Assembly (NCBI RefSeq): GCF_947504145.1
Contig: NZ_CANNGQ010000004.1
Location: 186,001 to 250,000, forward strand
Direction: 5' to 3'
DNA length: 64,000 bases
Source of the DNA: an uncultured Microbulbifer sp.
GTDB taxonomy: Bacteria > Pseudomonadota > Gammaproteobacteria > Pseudomonadales > Cellvibrionaceae
The first letter of the stretch is position 1; each line of letters begins with the position of its first letter. A program made the position numbers and the translations under genes. Below, one piece after another: positions 47,424-58,900 of the stretch. The notes beneath the pieces were generated by a model. The model did no database searches. It worked only from the letters and a program-made list of their open reading frames with translations, and was not told the DNA's origin.

Positions 47424-49642
47424 TTGCTGAACGACATGAACTCGTCTTGCATGATGCGCGGCGTGATGAAGATCAGCAGTTCGCGCTTGTCTTCCTGCTT
47501 GGTGGTTCGCTTGAACAGGTGCCCCAGATATGGAATATCGCCCAGGAATGGAACCTTAGTCTCTCCTTCCAGAGTCTGCGCCTCAAAGATACCGCCCAGC
47601 ACAATGGTTTCACCGTTGGCTACTAGCACCTTGGTTTGCAGTGAGTTCACATTGATCGCGGGAATCTGAGAGCCGGTAATCACGTTGGTAAACAACTCAC
47701 CGACACTGTTCTGGTCAATGTTCAGGTTCATGATGATGTTGTCATCCGGCGTGATTTGCGGAGTGACATTCAACAACAGAACGGCCTCTTTAAAGGTTAC
47801 GGATGCCGCACCGGAAGAAGTTGCCTCCAGGTAGGGAACTTCCACACCTGAGCGGATGCTCGCTTCCTGCTTATCCCCGGTAACCACTTTGGGCTGGGAA
47901 ACAATCTCGGCCTTGCCCACGTCTTCCAGTGCAGACAGCTCCAGGCCCAGCAGGAAATCTTCTTTCAAGATGGCATAAGCCACGCTGCCAGCGCTCTCAG
48001 ACAGCCCCAGATCCACCAGCATCGGGTCGTGTAGGGTTTCCGGCGCAGACAGATCAGGACCATTGCCGTCACCATCTGAAATGCCCGGGAACTGAGAGCC
48101 GGAACCGATACCAATGGAGTCATCGCTGATATTGTGATCTTCGAGGTAGCTCCAGCGAACACCCAGGTTTTTCTCAAAATCAGCGTTGGCAGTCACAATG
48201 CGCGCTTCGATCATCACCTGCCGAATGGGGATATCGATGGCATTGATCAAGTCGCGGAACTGAGCAATTTTCTCTTCGGTATCGGTCAGGATAATCGTAT
48301 TGGTACGCTCATCCACGATCGCACTGCCACGGGAAGACAGCATGCTGCGGCTTTCCTGATCTTCACGACCGCCGGCGAAGTTGCCTTGACCGAAGCCTCC
48401 GCCCTGACCACCTTGATTCCCAGCGAACAAACCAAACAGCTCACCGGCATCCGCGTAGCGGATCTGAATATACTCGGTGCGCAGCGGCGCCAGCTCTTCG
48501 AGTTGCTTGCGGGTTTCCAGTTCGCGGCGCTCACGCTCGGCAATTTCAGCCGCCGGCGCCACCATGATCACGTTGCCTTCCTGACGCTTGTCGAGGCCTT
48601 TGGCCTTGAGAATCAACTCCAGCGCCTGATCCCAGGGCACACCGTCGAGACGCAGGGTAATACGACCCGCCACGGTATCACTGGCAACCAGATTCAAGTC
48701 GGTAAAGTCAGCGATCAACTGAAGCACGGAACGCACTTCGATGTCCTGGAAGTTCAGCGACAGTTTTTCACCGGTGAACTGGAACTCTTTCTCTTTCTCA
48801 CGCACCTGAGCAACCGTCAGCGGTTTCACACTCAGTACGTATTCTGTGTCCGCCTGATACGCCAGATAATCGTACTCACCATCGTGGGGATCCACGGAAA
48901 TGACTGTATTGCGGCCGTCGTAGTCTACACTGATGCTGCTCACTGGCGTGGCGAAATCGGTAACGTCAAGGCGTTGACGCAGCTCCGAAGGAAGCTCAGC
49001 ACCGAGGAAAGTCAGCACGATCTTGCCGCGGGTGCGCTCTACATCGATATTCACCGCCGGATCCGTCAGGCTGACAATCACCTTGCCCTCCCCACCTTCA
49101 CCGCGACGGAAATCCACATTGTCGATTCCCACATTGCCAGCCGGCTTGAACTGGGCGCTTCCGCCAACATTCGTGCTGGTATGCACCGGTGCAGCGGCAA
49201 CCGCTGCGGTAGTAGCTGCATCCGCACCGACCTCGAGCACCACCTGGTTCCCCACACGCTCGCTGGTGTAAACCGGCAGCTCGTCGAGGTTCAGGATGAG
49301 GCGGGTCCGGTCGTCACTGGAAACGATCACTGCGCTGCGCGCCGAGCCGATATCCAGGGAGTATTTTTTCTCGGGAAGCACGCTCTCGACACCGGCAAAG
49401 TCCATAACGATGCGCGCGGGCTGCTCAATGGTGTAACCGGTGGGCTCCGGCGGCACGTCGCTGAACGTCAAGCGCAGCTGCAGGCGGCTGCCCGGCAGTT
49501 CGGAGAACTGAATATCGTTCAACTGGCTTGCCAGAGACGGCATCGCCAACGGCAGTAACAGCAGGGCCAACAGTGGCGTTTTCACGCGCACAAATACGTT
49601 GGCGACCCGCGCCAATACTCTGGCGAGTTGCTTGGTGATCAT
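47420..49642 (-). CDS. pilQ: Type IV pilus secretin PilQ
   Basis: The 740-residue protein has a signal region (LLALLLLPLAMPSLA) and two AMIN-type beta domains (about 40-250) that bind peptidoglycan. An STN/N0 domain comes next (LSLNFQDIEVRSVLQLIADF, about 300), then N1/NolW with a Gly/Gln-rich loop (GGQGGGFGQGNFAGG). The secretin domain ends with VPFLGDIPYLGHLFKR and ELLIFITPRIM. PilQ makes the outer-membrane pore for the pilus. It is translated in one operon with pilMNOP. Confidence 0.96.
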   Translation of the reverse strand: MITKQLARVLARVANVFVRVKTPLLALLLLPLAMPSLASQLNDIQFSELPGSRLQLRLTFSDVPPEPTGYTIEQPARIVMDFAGVESVLPEKKYSLDIGSARSAVIVSSDDRTRLILNLDELPVYTSERVGNQVVLEVGADAATTAAVAAAPVHTSTNVGGSAQFKPAGNVGIDNVDFRRGEGGEGKVIVSLTDPAVNIDVERTRGKIVLTFLGAELPSELRQRLDVTDFATPVSSISVDYDGRNTVISVDPHDGEYDYLAYQADTEYVLSVKPLTVAQVREKEKEFQFTGEKLSLNFQDIEVRSVLQLIADFTDLNLVASDTVAGRITLRLDGVPWDQALELILKAKGLDKRQEGNVIMVAPAAEIAERERRELETRKQLEELAPLRTEYIQIRYADAGELFGLFAGNQGGQGGGFGQGNFAGGREDQESRSMLSSRGSAIVDERTNTIILTDTEEKIAQFRDLINAIDIPIRQVMIEARIVTANADFEKNLGVRWSYLEDHNISDDSIGIGSGSQFPGISDGDGNGPDLSAPETLHDPMLVDLGLSESAGSVAYAILKEDFLLGLELSALEDVGKAEIVSQPKVVTGDKQEASIRSGVEVPYLEATSSGAASVTFKEAVLLLNVTPQITPDDNIIMNLNIDQNSVGELFTNVITGSQIPAINVNSLQTKVLVANGETIVLGGIFEAQTLEGETKVPFLGDIPYLGHLFKRTTKQEDKRELLIFITPRIMQDEFMSFSK

Positions 49643-49644
49643 TT

Positions 49645-50172
49645 TTAGTTGTCCTTATCTTCCAAAGTCAGAGCCCGCGGCCGTTCGATCCAGCCGCCAG
49701 TGCCATCCGGCACAATTTCCAGTACATCGAGTTGCGACGATGAGGCGTTGACCACACGCCCGTGGTTTTTACCCATATAATTGCCGATGGTGATCCGATG
49801 GATCCCCCCGTCACCATCGTTTACGAGCGCCCACAGCTGACCGCCACGGGACAAGGTGCCCACCATCGCAAGGGCATCAAAGGGAAAGCGCTCAAGCAGT
49901 TCTTTCTGCCGATTCTGATCCGGCGCCACATCCAGCTTGCGGCCCACAAGACGCTGATCCGCCTCCAGCACTGGACGCAGGAACGGGCTGCGCATGGCCG
50001 CCGCACTGTATACATAAGGGCTGTAGGGAGTAAACGTCGGGATAGGCTCGATCTGGCCTTTAGGCTTGTGTTTCACTGCAGCCATCTTCTGACGCAAGTC
50101 GCTGTGACTGCCGTCCAGGCTACAACCGGCCAGCGCCAGCAGGGCTGCGCTCAGAGCGAAGTACTTTTTCAT
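49645..50172 (-). CDS. pilP: Type IV pilus assembly lipoprotein PilP
   Basis: The 175-residue lipoprotein has a signal ending LAGCS (lipidated C16). A flexible linker follows, and then the beta-sandwich with MVGTLSRGGQLWALVNDGDG, as in PilP. It connects the PilMNO inner-membrane complex to PilQ. Its ATG overlaps the pilO stop by four bases. Confidence 0.94.
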   Translation of the reverse strand: MKKYFALSAALLALAGCSLDGSHSDLRQKMAAVKHKPKGQIEPIPTFTPYSPYVYSAAAMRSPFLRPVLEADQRLVGRKLDVAPDQNRQKELLERFPFDALAMVGTLSRGGQLWALVNDGDGGIHRITIGNYMGKNHGRVVNASSSQLDVLEIVPDGTGGWIERPRALTLEDKDN

Positions 50173-50789
50173 CCTTCTTCCCCCTGATCCTTGTAACGGT
50201 AGGTTTTCGCGTTTACCACCATATTCAGCAGTGCCGCACCGTCTCTACTGGTCTGGATATCAAAATCGTGCAGGGTAACGATACGGGGCATGCCGGCGAT
50301 ACCGCTGATAAAGGCACCGAACTCGTGATAGCCGCCCTGCACCTCGATACGGATGGGCAGCTCGACGTAGAACTCTCCCACCTGCTCACCTTCCAGCGCA
50401 ACCTTCTGAATCGTCAGGCCACTACCGCGGCCAAATTCGTCGATATCTTCCAGGAGACCGGGGACTTCGGTATCTTTCGGCAGCTGCTTCAGCAGCGCAC
50501 CGAAAGTCTCCTCCATTTCCACCAGCTGCTCGCGATAAGCATCCAGGTTGGCTGCTTCAAAGGACTTGCGCTCAAACTGGGTAAACAGCTCGCGCTCCTT
50601 GTTCGCTGCAAATTCCAGCTGGCTGTAGCGATCCTTGATCATGAAAAAGTAACCACCACCGGCCAGTACCGCAGCAATCACAATAAGCAGCACCACGCGT
50701 CCAGCCAGGGGCCAGACACCGACGCGGGAGAAATCGATATCATTGATATCCAGCTGATTAAGCTGTTTGAGAGTATCTTCAAGCGCCAC
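50169..50789 (-). CDS. pilO: Type IV pilus assembly protein PilO
   Basis: The 206-residue bitopic inner-membrane protein has one helix (GRVVLLIVIAAVLAGGGYFFM, about 30-50), a coiled-coil stretch (about 55-95) and a ferredoxin-like domain with VQGGYHEFGAFISGIAGMPR. It pairs with PilN. It lies two bases after the pilN stop. Confidence 0.95.
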   Translation of the reverse strand: MALEDTLKQLNQLDINDIDFSRVGVWPLAGRVVLLIVIAAVLAGGGYFFMIKDRYSQLEFAANKERELFTQFERKSFEAANLDAYREQLVEMEETFGALLKQLPKDTEVPGLLEDIDEFGRGSGLTIQKVALEGEQVGEFYVELPIRIEVQGGYHEFGAFISGIAGMPRIVTLHDFDIQTSRDGAALLNMVVNAKTYRYKDQGEEG

Positions 50790-50791
50790 GG

Positions 50792-51376
50792 TTACGCTCC
50801 ATTGTTGGCGCGGTCAGCGCCCTCTTCTTCTTTTTTGCGGCCGCTGACACTGACCGTCATCTCAAAAGCGCTGGCCTGCTCACCGAATTCCGGCTTGGCA
50901 GTTACGCCGGTCAGGTTGGGAGATTCAAACCACTCCGACTGATCCAGGCTACGCATGAAAGATGAAACTCGATTGTTAGACTCGGCTACCCCGGAAACCT
51001 GCAGCGTCTTTCCAGAGCGCTTGAGATGGGTCAGCCACAGGCCTTCTGGCGCCGCGCGAACCATATCATCGAAGTAGCGCACTGCCAGCGGACGGTTGCC
51101 CTGCAGCTCCTGAATAACCCGCATGCGGTCAATCAGCTCCTGACGGCGCTTTTTGAGATCCTTGATCTCCTTGACCTGCTTGTTCAGCGCGGTGATTTCG
51201 GTGTTCAGCAGCTGATTGCGCTCATTCTGGTTGGCAATCTGCGAATCGACCGTCTTCATCCACATGAACACGGAGAAGCCGGCGGCGATCACCACCAGCA
51301 CTGCGACCTGCTGGAATTCTTTCTGTTTCTGCGCCCGATATTCCTGACGCCAGGGTAATAGGTTGATCTTTGCCAT
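50792..51376 (-). CDS. pilN: Type IV pilus assembly protein PilN
   Basis: The 194-residue protein begins MAKINLLPWRQEYR, the PilN signature INLLPWR that binds the PilM groove. A helix (about 22-40) and a long coiled coil follow. A periplasmic ferredoxin-like domain carries PEGLWLTHLKRSGKTLQVSG. The C-terminus has a charged tail (RKKEEEGADR). Confidence 0.95.
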   Translation of the reverse strand: MAKINLLPWRQEYRAQKQKEFQQVAVLVVIAAGFSVFMWMKTVDSQIANQNERNQLLNTEITALNKQVKEIKDLKKRRQELIDRMRVIQELQGNRPLAVRYFDDMVRAAPEGLWLTHLKRSGKTLQVSGVAESNNRVSSFMRSLDQSEWFESPNLTGVTAKPEFGEQASAFEMTVSVSGRKKEEEGADRANNGA

Positions 51377-51379
51377 GTC

Positions 51380-52477
<1,098 letters not shown>

Positions 52478-52611
52478 TTATGGAAGTTTGATGGTATAGC
52501 ACTTTAAATTACCGCCGCAACCGCCTTTTGCATAGGTAACAGCGCACATTCTTCGTATAATTGTCGAACAGTGCCGATAACTTGACCAAAGACGTACACA
52601 GAAGCATTTCC

Positions 52612-55305
52612 ATGACCGAAAAAGCCCGCAACCGACTGCTCTCCCTGCTGTGGCTGATTCTGGCCGGGGCCGCCGCTGGCGCCATGGCATTCTCCAGCAT
52701 TTATCTCTACCTCAAGCCGGGTCTGCCGTCGGTAGAGAGCCTGCGCGACATCCGCCTGCAGACACCCCTGCGCATCTACTCCCGGGATATGAAGCTGATC
52801 GGAGAGTTCGGCGAGAAACGCCGCAGCCCCATTACCATCGAACAGACGCCGGAGATGTTCATCAAGGCCATTCTCGCCGCGGAGGATGACGGTTTTTACT
52901 CGCACAGCGGGGTTTCCATCAAAGGCCTGATGCGCGCTGTGCGCCAGTTGGTGGCCAGCGGCTCCATCCAGTCCGGCGGCAGCACGCTGACCATGCAGGT
53001 GGCGCGGAACTTCTTCCTGAGCCGCGAACAGCGCTTTATCCGCAAATTCAACGAGATCCTGCTGTCCCTGCAAATCGAGCAGGAACTCAGCAAAGACGAA
53101 ATTCTCGCCCTTTACATCAACAAGATTTTCCTCGGTAACCGCGCCTATGGCTTCCAGGCGGCCGCGCACGTGTACTACGGGCAGGACATCAACGAACTCA
53201 ACCTGGCCCAGTGGGCGATGATGGCGGGCCTGCCAAAAGCCCCCTCCACCTACAACCCCATCGCCAACCCCTCGCGGGCCCTGGTGCGCCGCAACTGGAT
53301 CCTCAAGCGCATGCTGGATCTCGGCTACATCGGCCAGGACGAGTACAAGAATTCCATTACCGCACCAGTCAGCGCCCGCTATCACGGCCGCGATCTGGAC
53401 CTGAGCGCACCTTATGTTGCTGAAATGGCCCGCAAGGAGGCCGTGGACCTGTTTGGTGACGCCGCGTATACCGATGGCTACCAGGTGATCACCACCGTCG
53501 ACAGCCGCCTGCAGGACGCCGCACGCAACGCCCTGCAACATGGCCTTGAGACTTACGACGGCCGCCACGGCTACCGTGGGCCCGAGCAACGCCTCGACGC
53601 TGAGCTGCTGGCGGACAATGACCAGCTGGTGGACCTGCTGAAAGAAATTCCGATTCTGGGCGGTCTCGAGCCTGCAGTGGTCACCGCCGTAGCGCCACAG
53701 AGCCTGAGCGTACAATTACGCGACCGCCGGGTGATTGAGATTCCCTGGGAGCACGGCCTCAGCGATATCCGCCCCTACATCTCGGAAAACGCCCGCGGTG
53801 CCCGCCTCAAATCCGCCGAAGAAATGTTCGCACCGGGCGACGTTGTTCGTCTGCGCCGGGTTGTCATTTCCGCGGAAGACGTTGCTCGCGAACAGCGGGA
53901 AGCGCAGCAGGAGGCAAAAGAATCCGCCGCCGAAGCGCTGGCAGATACCGATATTACCGACGACCCATTTGCCACCCCGGATGGACTGGGGGAGCAGCGC
54001 GAAGACGAGCTACCCCAGGCCCGGGAAGAATGGCACCTGACCCAGATCCCCGAAGCCCAGGGCGCACTGGTGTCCCTGGAGCCCGAAGATGGCGCCATTC
54101 GTGCGCTGGTAGGTGGCTATGATTTCCGCCAGAGCCACTTTAACCGGGTAACCCAGGCTGCGCGCCAGCCGGGCTCCAGCTTCAAACCGTTTATCTATTC
54201 TGCAGCGCTGGAGAATGGCTACACCGCCGCCAGCATCATCAACGATGCACCAATCATCTTCGAGCAGACCAATCTGGAAGACGTGTGGCGCCCCGAAAAC
54301 GACGGCGGCACCTTCCTCGGCCCGACCCGCCTGCGCAAGGCCTTGTACATGTCCCGCAACATGGTGTCCATCCGCCTGCTGCAGGCTCTGGGACTGGATC
54401 GCGCACTAACCTTCGCCGAAGGCTTCGGCTTCGAGCGCAGCAAACTGGCCCGCAACCTGTCCATTGCCCTGGGCAGCTCCGCGCTCACACCACTGGAAAT
54501 GGTGCGCGGTTACGCCGCCTTCGCCAACGGTGGCTATCGCGTGGAACCCTATCTCGTGGACCAGGTGCTGGATGTTCACGGCGACACCGTCTATCAGGCA
54601 CTGCCGCTCACCGTGTGCCACGACTGCCCCGCACCCGGTGAGGAACGCGGGCTGGAGGCCGAGCCCATGGACCTGCTTGCGGTACAGAAAGAAGCCGCGC
54701 TCGAGCCGGACGAGAACGAACCCCTGGAACTGCGCACCCTGCCGGTGGCACCGCTGCACGCCGACGAGCAAGCCCGCCCGCGCGCCCCGCGCGCCATGTC
54801 GGCGGAAACCGCTTACATCATGGATTCCATGCTGAAGGACGTGATCAAGCGCGGTACCGGTCGCAAAGCCCTGGTCATGAAACGCGGTGATATCGCCGGT
54901 AAAACCGGCACCACCAACGGCCCCCGGGACGCGTGGTTCTCCGGCTACAGCCCCTATCTCGCCACCAGCGCCTGGGTGGGCTTCGACGACAACACGCCCA
55001 TTGGTCGCAACGAATACGGTGGTTCCGCCGCCCTGCCCATCTGGATCGACTATATGTCGACCGCGCTGGATGGTCTGCCGGAACGCCACTTGGCGCAACC
55101 GGACGATATCGTCACCATGCGAATCAACCCGCGCACTGGCCTGCGCACCTCGCGCGGGGGCATCTTCGAAATTTTCCGCGCGGAACGAGTGCCCGGGCGC
55201 GAGACTTACGGCAATTATCCATCGATCTACTCCGATGAAAGCCCTGGCTCGCCGAACAGCAGCGAAGAACAGGCGCAAGAAGCACTGCCGGAAGAGCTGT
55301 TCTAA
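52612..55305 (+). CDS. mrcA: Penicillin-binding protein 1A (bifunctional)
   Basis: From the ATG at 52612 the protein has 897 residues. A membrane helix is at about 12-35. The glycosyltransferase domain has EDDGFYSHSGVS and GGSTLTMQVARNF, and a linker/OB region follows. The transpeptidase has GSSFKPF (Ser at about 522), SRN (about 581) and KTGTTNGPRDAWFSG (about 764). Between OB and transpeptidase there is a polar Glu/Ala/Asp-rich insert (about 420-475). It polymerises and crosslinks peptidoglycan. The same place next to pilM is seen in pseudomonads. Confidence 0.96.
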   Translation: MTEKARNRLLSLLWLILAGAAAGAMAFSSIYLYLKPGLPSVESLRDIRLQTPLRIYSRDMKLIGEFGEKRRSPITIEQTPEMFIKAILAAEDDGFYSHSGVSIKGLMRAVRQLVASGSIQSGGSTLTMQVARNFFLSREQRFIRKFNEILLSLQIEQELSKDEILALYINKIFLGNRAYGFQAAAHVYYGQDINELNLAQWAMMAGLPKAPSTYNPIANPSRALVRRNWILKRMLDLGYIGQDEYKNSITAPVSARYHGRDLDLSAPYVAEMARKEAVDLFGDAAYTDGYQVITTVDSRLQDAARNALQHGLETYDGRHGYRGPEQRLDAELLADNDQLVDLLKEIPILGGLEPAVVTAVAPQSLSVQLRDRRVIEIPWEHGLSDIRPYISENARGARLKSAEEMFAPGDVVRLRRVVISAEDVAREQREAQQEAKESAAEALADTDITDDPFATPDGLGEQREDELPQAREEWHLTQIPEAQGALVSLEPEDGAIRALVGGYDFRQSHFNRVTQAARQPGSSFKPFIYSAALENGYTAASIINDAPIIFEQTNLEDVWRPENDGGTFLGPTRLRKALYMSRNMVSIRLLQALGLDRALTFAEGFGFERSKLARNLSIALGSSALTPLEMVRGYAAFANGGYRVEPYLVDQVLDVHGDTVYQALPLTVCHDCPAPGEERGLEAEPMDLLAVQKEAALEPDENEPLELRTLPVAPLHADEQARPRAPRAMSAETAYIMDSMLKDVIKRGTGRKALVMKRGDIAGKTGTTNGPRDAWFSGYSPYLATSAWVGFDDNTPIGRNEYGGSAALPIWIDYMSTALDGLPERHLAQPDDIVTMRINPRTGLRTSRGGIFEIFRAERVPGRETYGNYPSIYSDESPGSPNSSEEQAQEALPEELF

Positions 55306-55324
55306 TCCCCCCTGTAGTGCACCG

Positions 55325-55370
55325 ACAGACACAAAAAAGCCGCTCAGTGAGCGGCTTTTTTGTGTCTGTT
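55325..55370. terminator. Bidirectional terminator between mrcA and chpC
   Basis: ACAGACACAAAAAAGCCGCTCA pairs with TGAGCGGCTTTTTTGTGTCTGT in a perfect long stem. T runs are available on both strands. It serves the convergent mrcA and chpC genes. Confidence 0.92.
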
Positions 55371-55403
55371 CAGGTCAATTCTCTGACCCCACTCAAGGCC
55401 CCA

Positions 55404-55895
55404 TCAGCGCCGGCTGCGATACGCCAGGCAGGCCTCCTCCAGTTCGGACAGGTTCGGGATCACCGCTGCTTCGCCGGAAAGTGCCACGTGCATCAGCTCA
55501 CCGATGGCACATTCGCCCTCACGGCCCGCCAGCTCCTGCGGGGTGACCCGCACCAGCCGCGGCGTGCCCTGCAGAACCACCGCAAAAAACGGCAGATCAC
55601 CTTCGCTATTGCCACTGCTCAATACGGCAATCCGGCAATTACTGCGCAGCACGGGCATGGGATTGCCACGCATCACCTCGAAAGAGATCAATGGCAGGCG
55701 CAACTCGCGCCAGTGCAGCTCACCCATATACCAGTCCGGCGCATCAAACGCCGACACTGGGCTCTGCAGTGCGATGATCTCGGACAGGGTATCCACCGGC
55801 ACCAGTAACTGACCGTCCGCCAGGGGCAACAGCAAGCTGCTGAGCTCCTGAGGCATTTCGGTAGTCGACATGGCGTCTACGCTGGTTCCACTCAT
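55404..55895 (-). CDS. chpC: CheW-like chemosensory coupling protein ChpC
   Basis: The 163-residue protein is a single CheW-like beta domain (about 15-150) with LLLPLADGQLLVPVDTLSEI, YMGELHWRELRLPLISFE and RIAVLSSGNS. GGAGAGG precedes the ATG. It sits 55 bp after chpA and is convergent with mrcA. In Pseudomonas a second CheW-like protein ChpC is encoded in the pil-chp chemosensory cluster, and the position supports that identity. Confidence 0.85.
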   Translation of the reverse strand: MSGTSVDAMSTTEMPQELSSLLLPLADGQLLVPVDTLSEIIALQSPVSAFDAPDWYMGELHWRELRLPLISFEVMRGNPMPVLRSNCRIAVLSSGNSEGDLPFFAVVLQGTPRLVRVTPQELAGREGECAIGELMHVALSGEAAVIPNLSELEEACLAYRSRR

Positions 55896-55950
55896 GTTCT
55901 GACCTCTCCGCCGCCCGCTCGGGCTTCAATACATTGGTTGCTCGGCCGCA

Positions 55951-58900
55951 TCAAACTTCCGCCTCGGCTTCGGTGAAGTCGTGAATCGCACTCAGCAGAA
56001 CCTCTTCCTGGTAGGGCTTGCCCAGGTAGTGGTTGACCCCCAATGACAGCGCGTGATCGCGGTGTTTTTTACCGGTACGGGAGGTGATCATGATGATCGG
56101 GATATCCCGCAAACGACTACTGGAGCGGATGTTGCGCGCCACTTCAAAACCATCCATACGCGGCATCTCGATATCCAGCAGCATCACGTCCGGAATCACA
56201 TCCTGCAACTGGATAATCGCATCCTGGCCATCTTTGGCGGTGATCACGCGGAAGCCCTCCCGCTCGAGGAAGCGCGTGGTCACCTTGCGCACGGTTACCG
56301 AGTCGTCCACCACCATGACCAGCTTCTGGGTGACCGGCTCCTCGCGCCCGCTGACCTCGGGAAGCTCCTTAAGCAATGGTGCCTCGGGGCGCGCCAGCAG
56401 CGCGGAGTGCTTACGCAGCAGCGCATGGGCATCGAGAATCACTACCACGGTACCGTCACCGGTTACGGTTGCACCGGATACGCCCTGCACACTGGCAAAC
56501 TGGGGCCCCAGGCTCTTCACCACAATTTCGCGGCTGCCCATAATGGCATCCACCTGCAGGGCCATAGCGGTATTTTCCGAGCGCACCAGTAGCACCGGCA
56601 TCTGCATGTCTTCGACCGCCAGCCGCGGTTGCGCACTGGACTGTAGAAGGCTGCCGAAATAGTTCACCTGATAGGGCTCGCCGGCGTATTCAAAACGCGC
56701 TTCCGGCGTGCGGTAATAGTGCTCCAGTTCAAACGGGCTCAGGCGCACGATACCTTCGATGGTATTCAGCGGCAGTGCGAACAGATCGTCACCCACCTTC
56801 ACCATCAGTGCGCGGTTCACGGATACGGTGAACGGCAGACGCACCACAAACTCGGTGCCCTGACCGATCTGCGAACCGATGGTGACACTACCACCAATCT
56901 GTTTGATCTCTGCAGACACCACGTCCATACCGACGCCGCGACCAGAAATCTGAGTGACCTTATCGGCGGTACTGAAGCCCGCCTGCAGAATAAACTGCAT
57001 GATTTCGTTGTTCGACAGCTCCGCATCCGCTCGCATCAAGCCGCTTTCGATGGCCTTTTCGCGCACCCGCATCAGGTTGATACCAGCACCGTCGTCACTG
57101 ATGGTGATCACCACCTCACTGCCCTCGCGAGCCAGTGCTACCGAGATACGCCCGCGCTCAGCCTTGCCGGCATCGCGACGCTCCGCCGGGGATTCGATGC
57201 CGTGGTCAACCGCGTTGCGCAGCATATGCTCCAGCGGTGCAACCATGCGCTCGAGCATGGAGCGGTCCAGTTCGCCCTCAACGTTGGAGAACACCAGGTC
57301 CACCTGCTTGCTCAGTTCCGCGCTAACCTGACGCACGATCCGGCGCAGGCGCGGCACCAGGCGGGAGAAAGGCACCATGCGGCTGCGCATCAGGCCTTCC
57401 TGCAATTCTGTATTGACCCGCGACTGCTGCAGCAGCAGGGTCTCGGTATCCCGAGCCTTGTGCCCCAGAGTCTGCTTCAGTTCCAGCAAATCCGAGGTGG
57501 ACTCCAGCAGAGATCGGGACAGCTGCTGAATGGACGAGTAACGGTCCATTTCCAACGGGTCGAAGTCGCCATCCTGTTCCGCCAGCTGCTCCTGACGGAA
57601 CAGAATCTGGGCTTCGGTTTCTTTATCCAGGCGGCGCAGCTGTTCGTTCAGGCGCGACAGGGTGGAGTCCATCTCGTCCAGCGCCGTGCCGAACTCGCCC
57701 ACCTGTTCTTCCAGCCGGCCGCGGGAGATGGAGGTCTCACCGGCAAGGTTTACCAACTCTTCGAGCAGCTCCGAGGCAACCCGCACCATTTCCTGCGGCT
57801 GGTTGCGTGACTGGCCACCGTCGCGGTCGCCAACTTCTTTCGATTTGCGTACAAACGGCAGCACATTGCCGGCAGCAGCCGGTGCGTGAGGCTGCAGGGC
57901 ATTGCCCTTCTCGATAACTTCAACTTCGGGAGCGGGGTCCTCCGGCGGCGCAACTGGCTCTTCGACAGCGTGTGTAGCCACCGGCAGTTCCTCGTCGGAC
58001 TCCATGCCGTAATCTACCGGGCTTGCGTCTTCAGCGACCTGTTCATCGGCCCACTGGGTTTCGAGCAGCGCACAGAAAGGCTCCAGCTCGTCGCCACCCA
58101 TCCAGGCCCGCACAGTTTCCACACCCGCCGCCAGGCGGTCGTAGATACTGTGGGCATCGGCAAAGAATTCCGCAGACGGCGAGCTGCCGCGCTGCATGTT
58201 TTCGATCACCGTTTCGAAGCGGTGCGCCACTTCACCCAGCCCCATCAGGGCCGCCATGCGTGCACCGCCCTTGAAGGTGTGCAGTACGCGCTTGAGTGCT
58301 TCCGGTGCCTCAGCGTCGTCCGGAGACTGCTCCCAGTTCTGGATCAGCTCTTCGAGCTCGTCAACCAGTTCGCCGGCCTCCTCTAGGAAGACCTCGACCA
58401 CATCCGGGTCGATATCGGCCAGCAGTGCGCGCTGGCCTTCACTGATACCGCCCGCTGATGCGGCGACGGCTGGTCCGGATTCAACGCTATCGGTGACCGG
58501 CTCAGAAATAACCGATTCGGAAACTACGGGCTCGGACACAGAAGCTGGAATATCTTCCGCAAACACGCTGTGCTCGGGCTCAACCGGCTCCACAACGGGT
58601 GCAGACTCCTCAACCGAGACATCCTCAGTGGCAAGCTCGGATTCAAGCCACTCTACTGTCAGCTCCGGTTCTTCGCTCTCGGCTGCCGGAACCGCAGCCT
58701 GCGACTCGGACCCGGACTCGCTAGCATCTGCTGCACTCTCGGCAGCCACCAGGTCGTCAAAGCTGAAGCTCACCTCGTCGCTTTCGGTCTCCTCTTCGGA
58801 AACGTCGACCCCGACAACTTCATGCTCGGCGGCTTCGCCAGTGGAGGCTTCATCGGCAAAACTGAATTCGCTGCTGTCGATGCCGTACTCGGAAAGATCG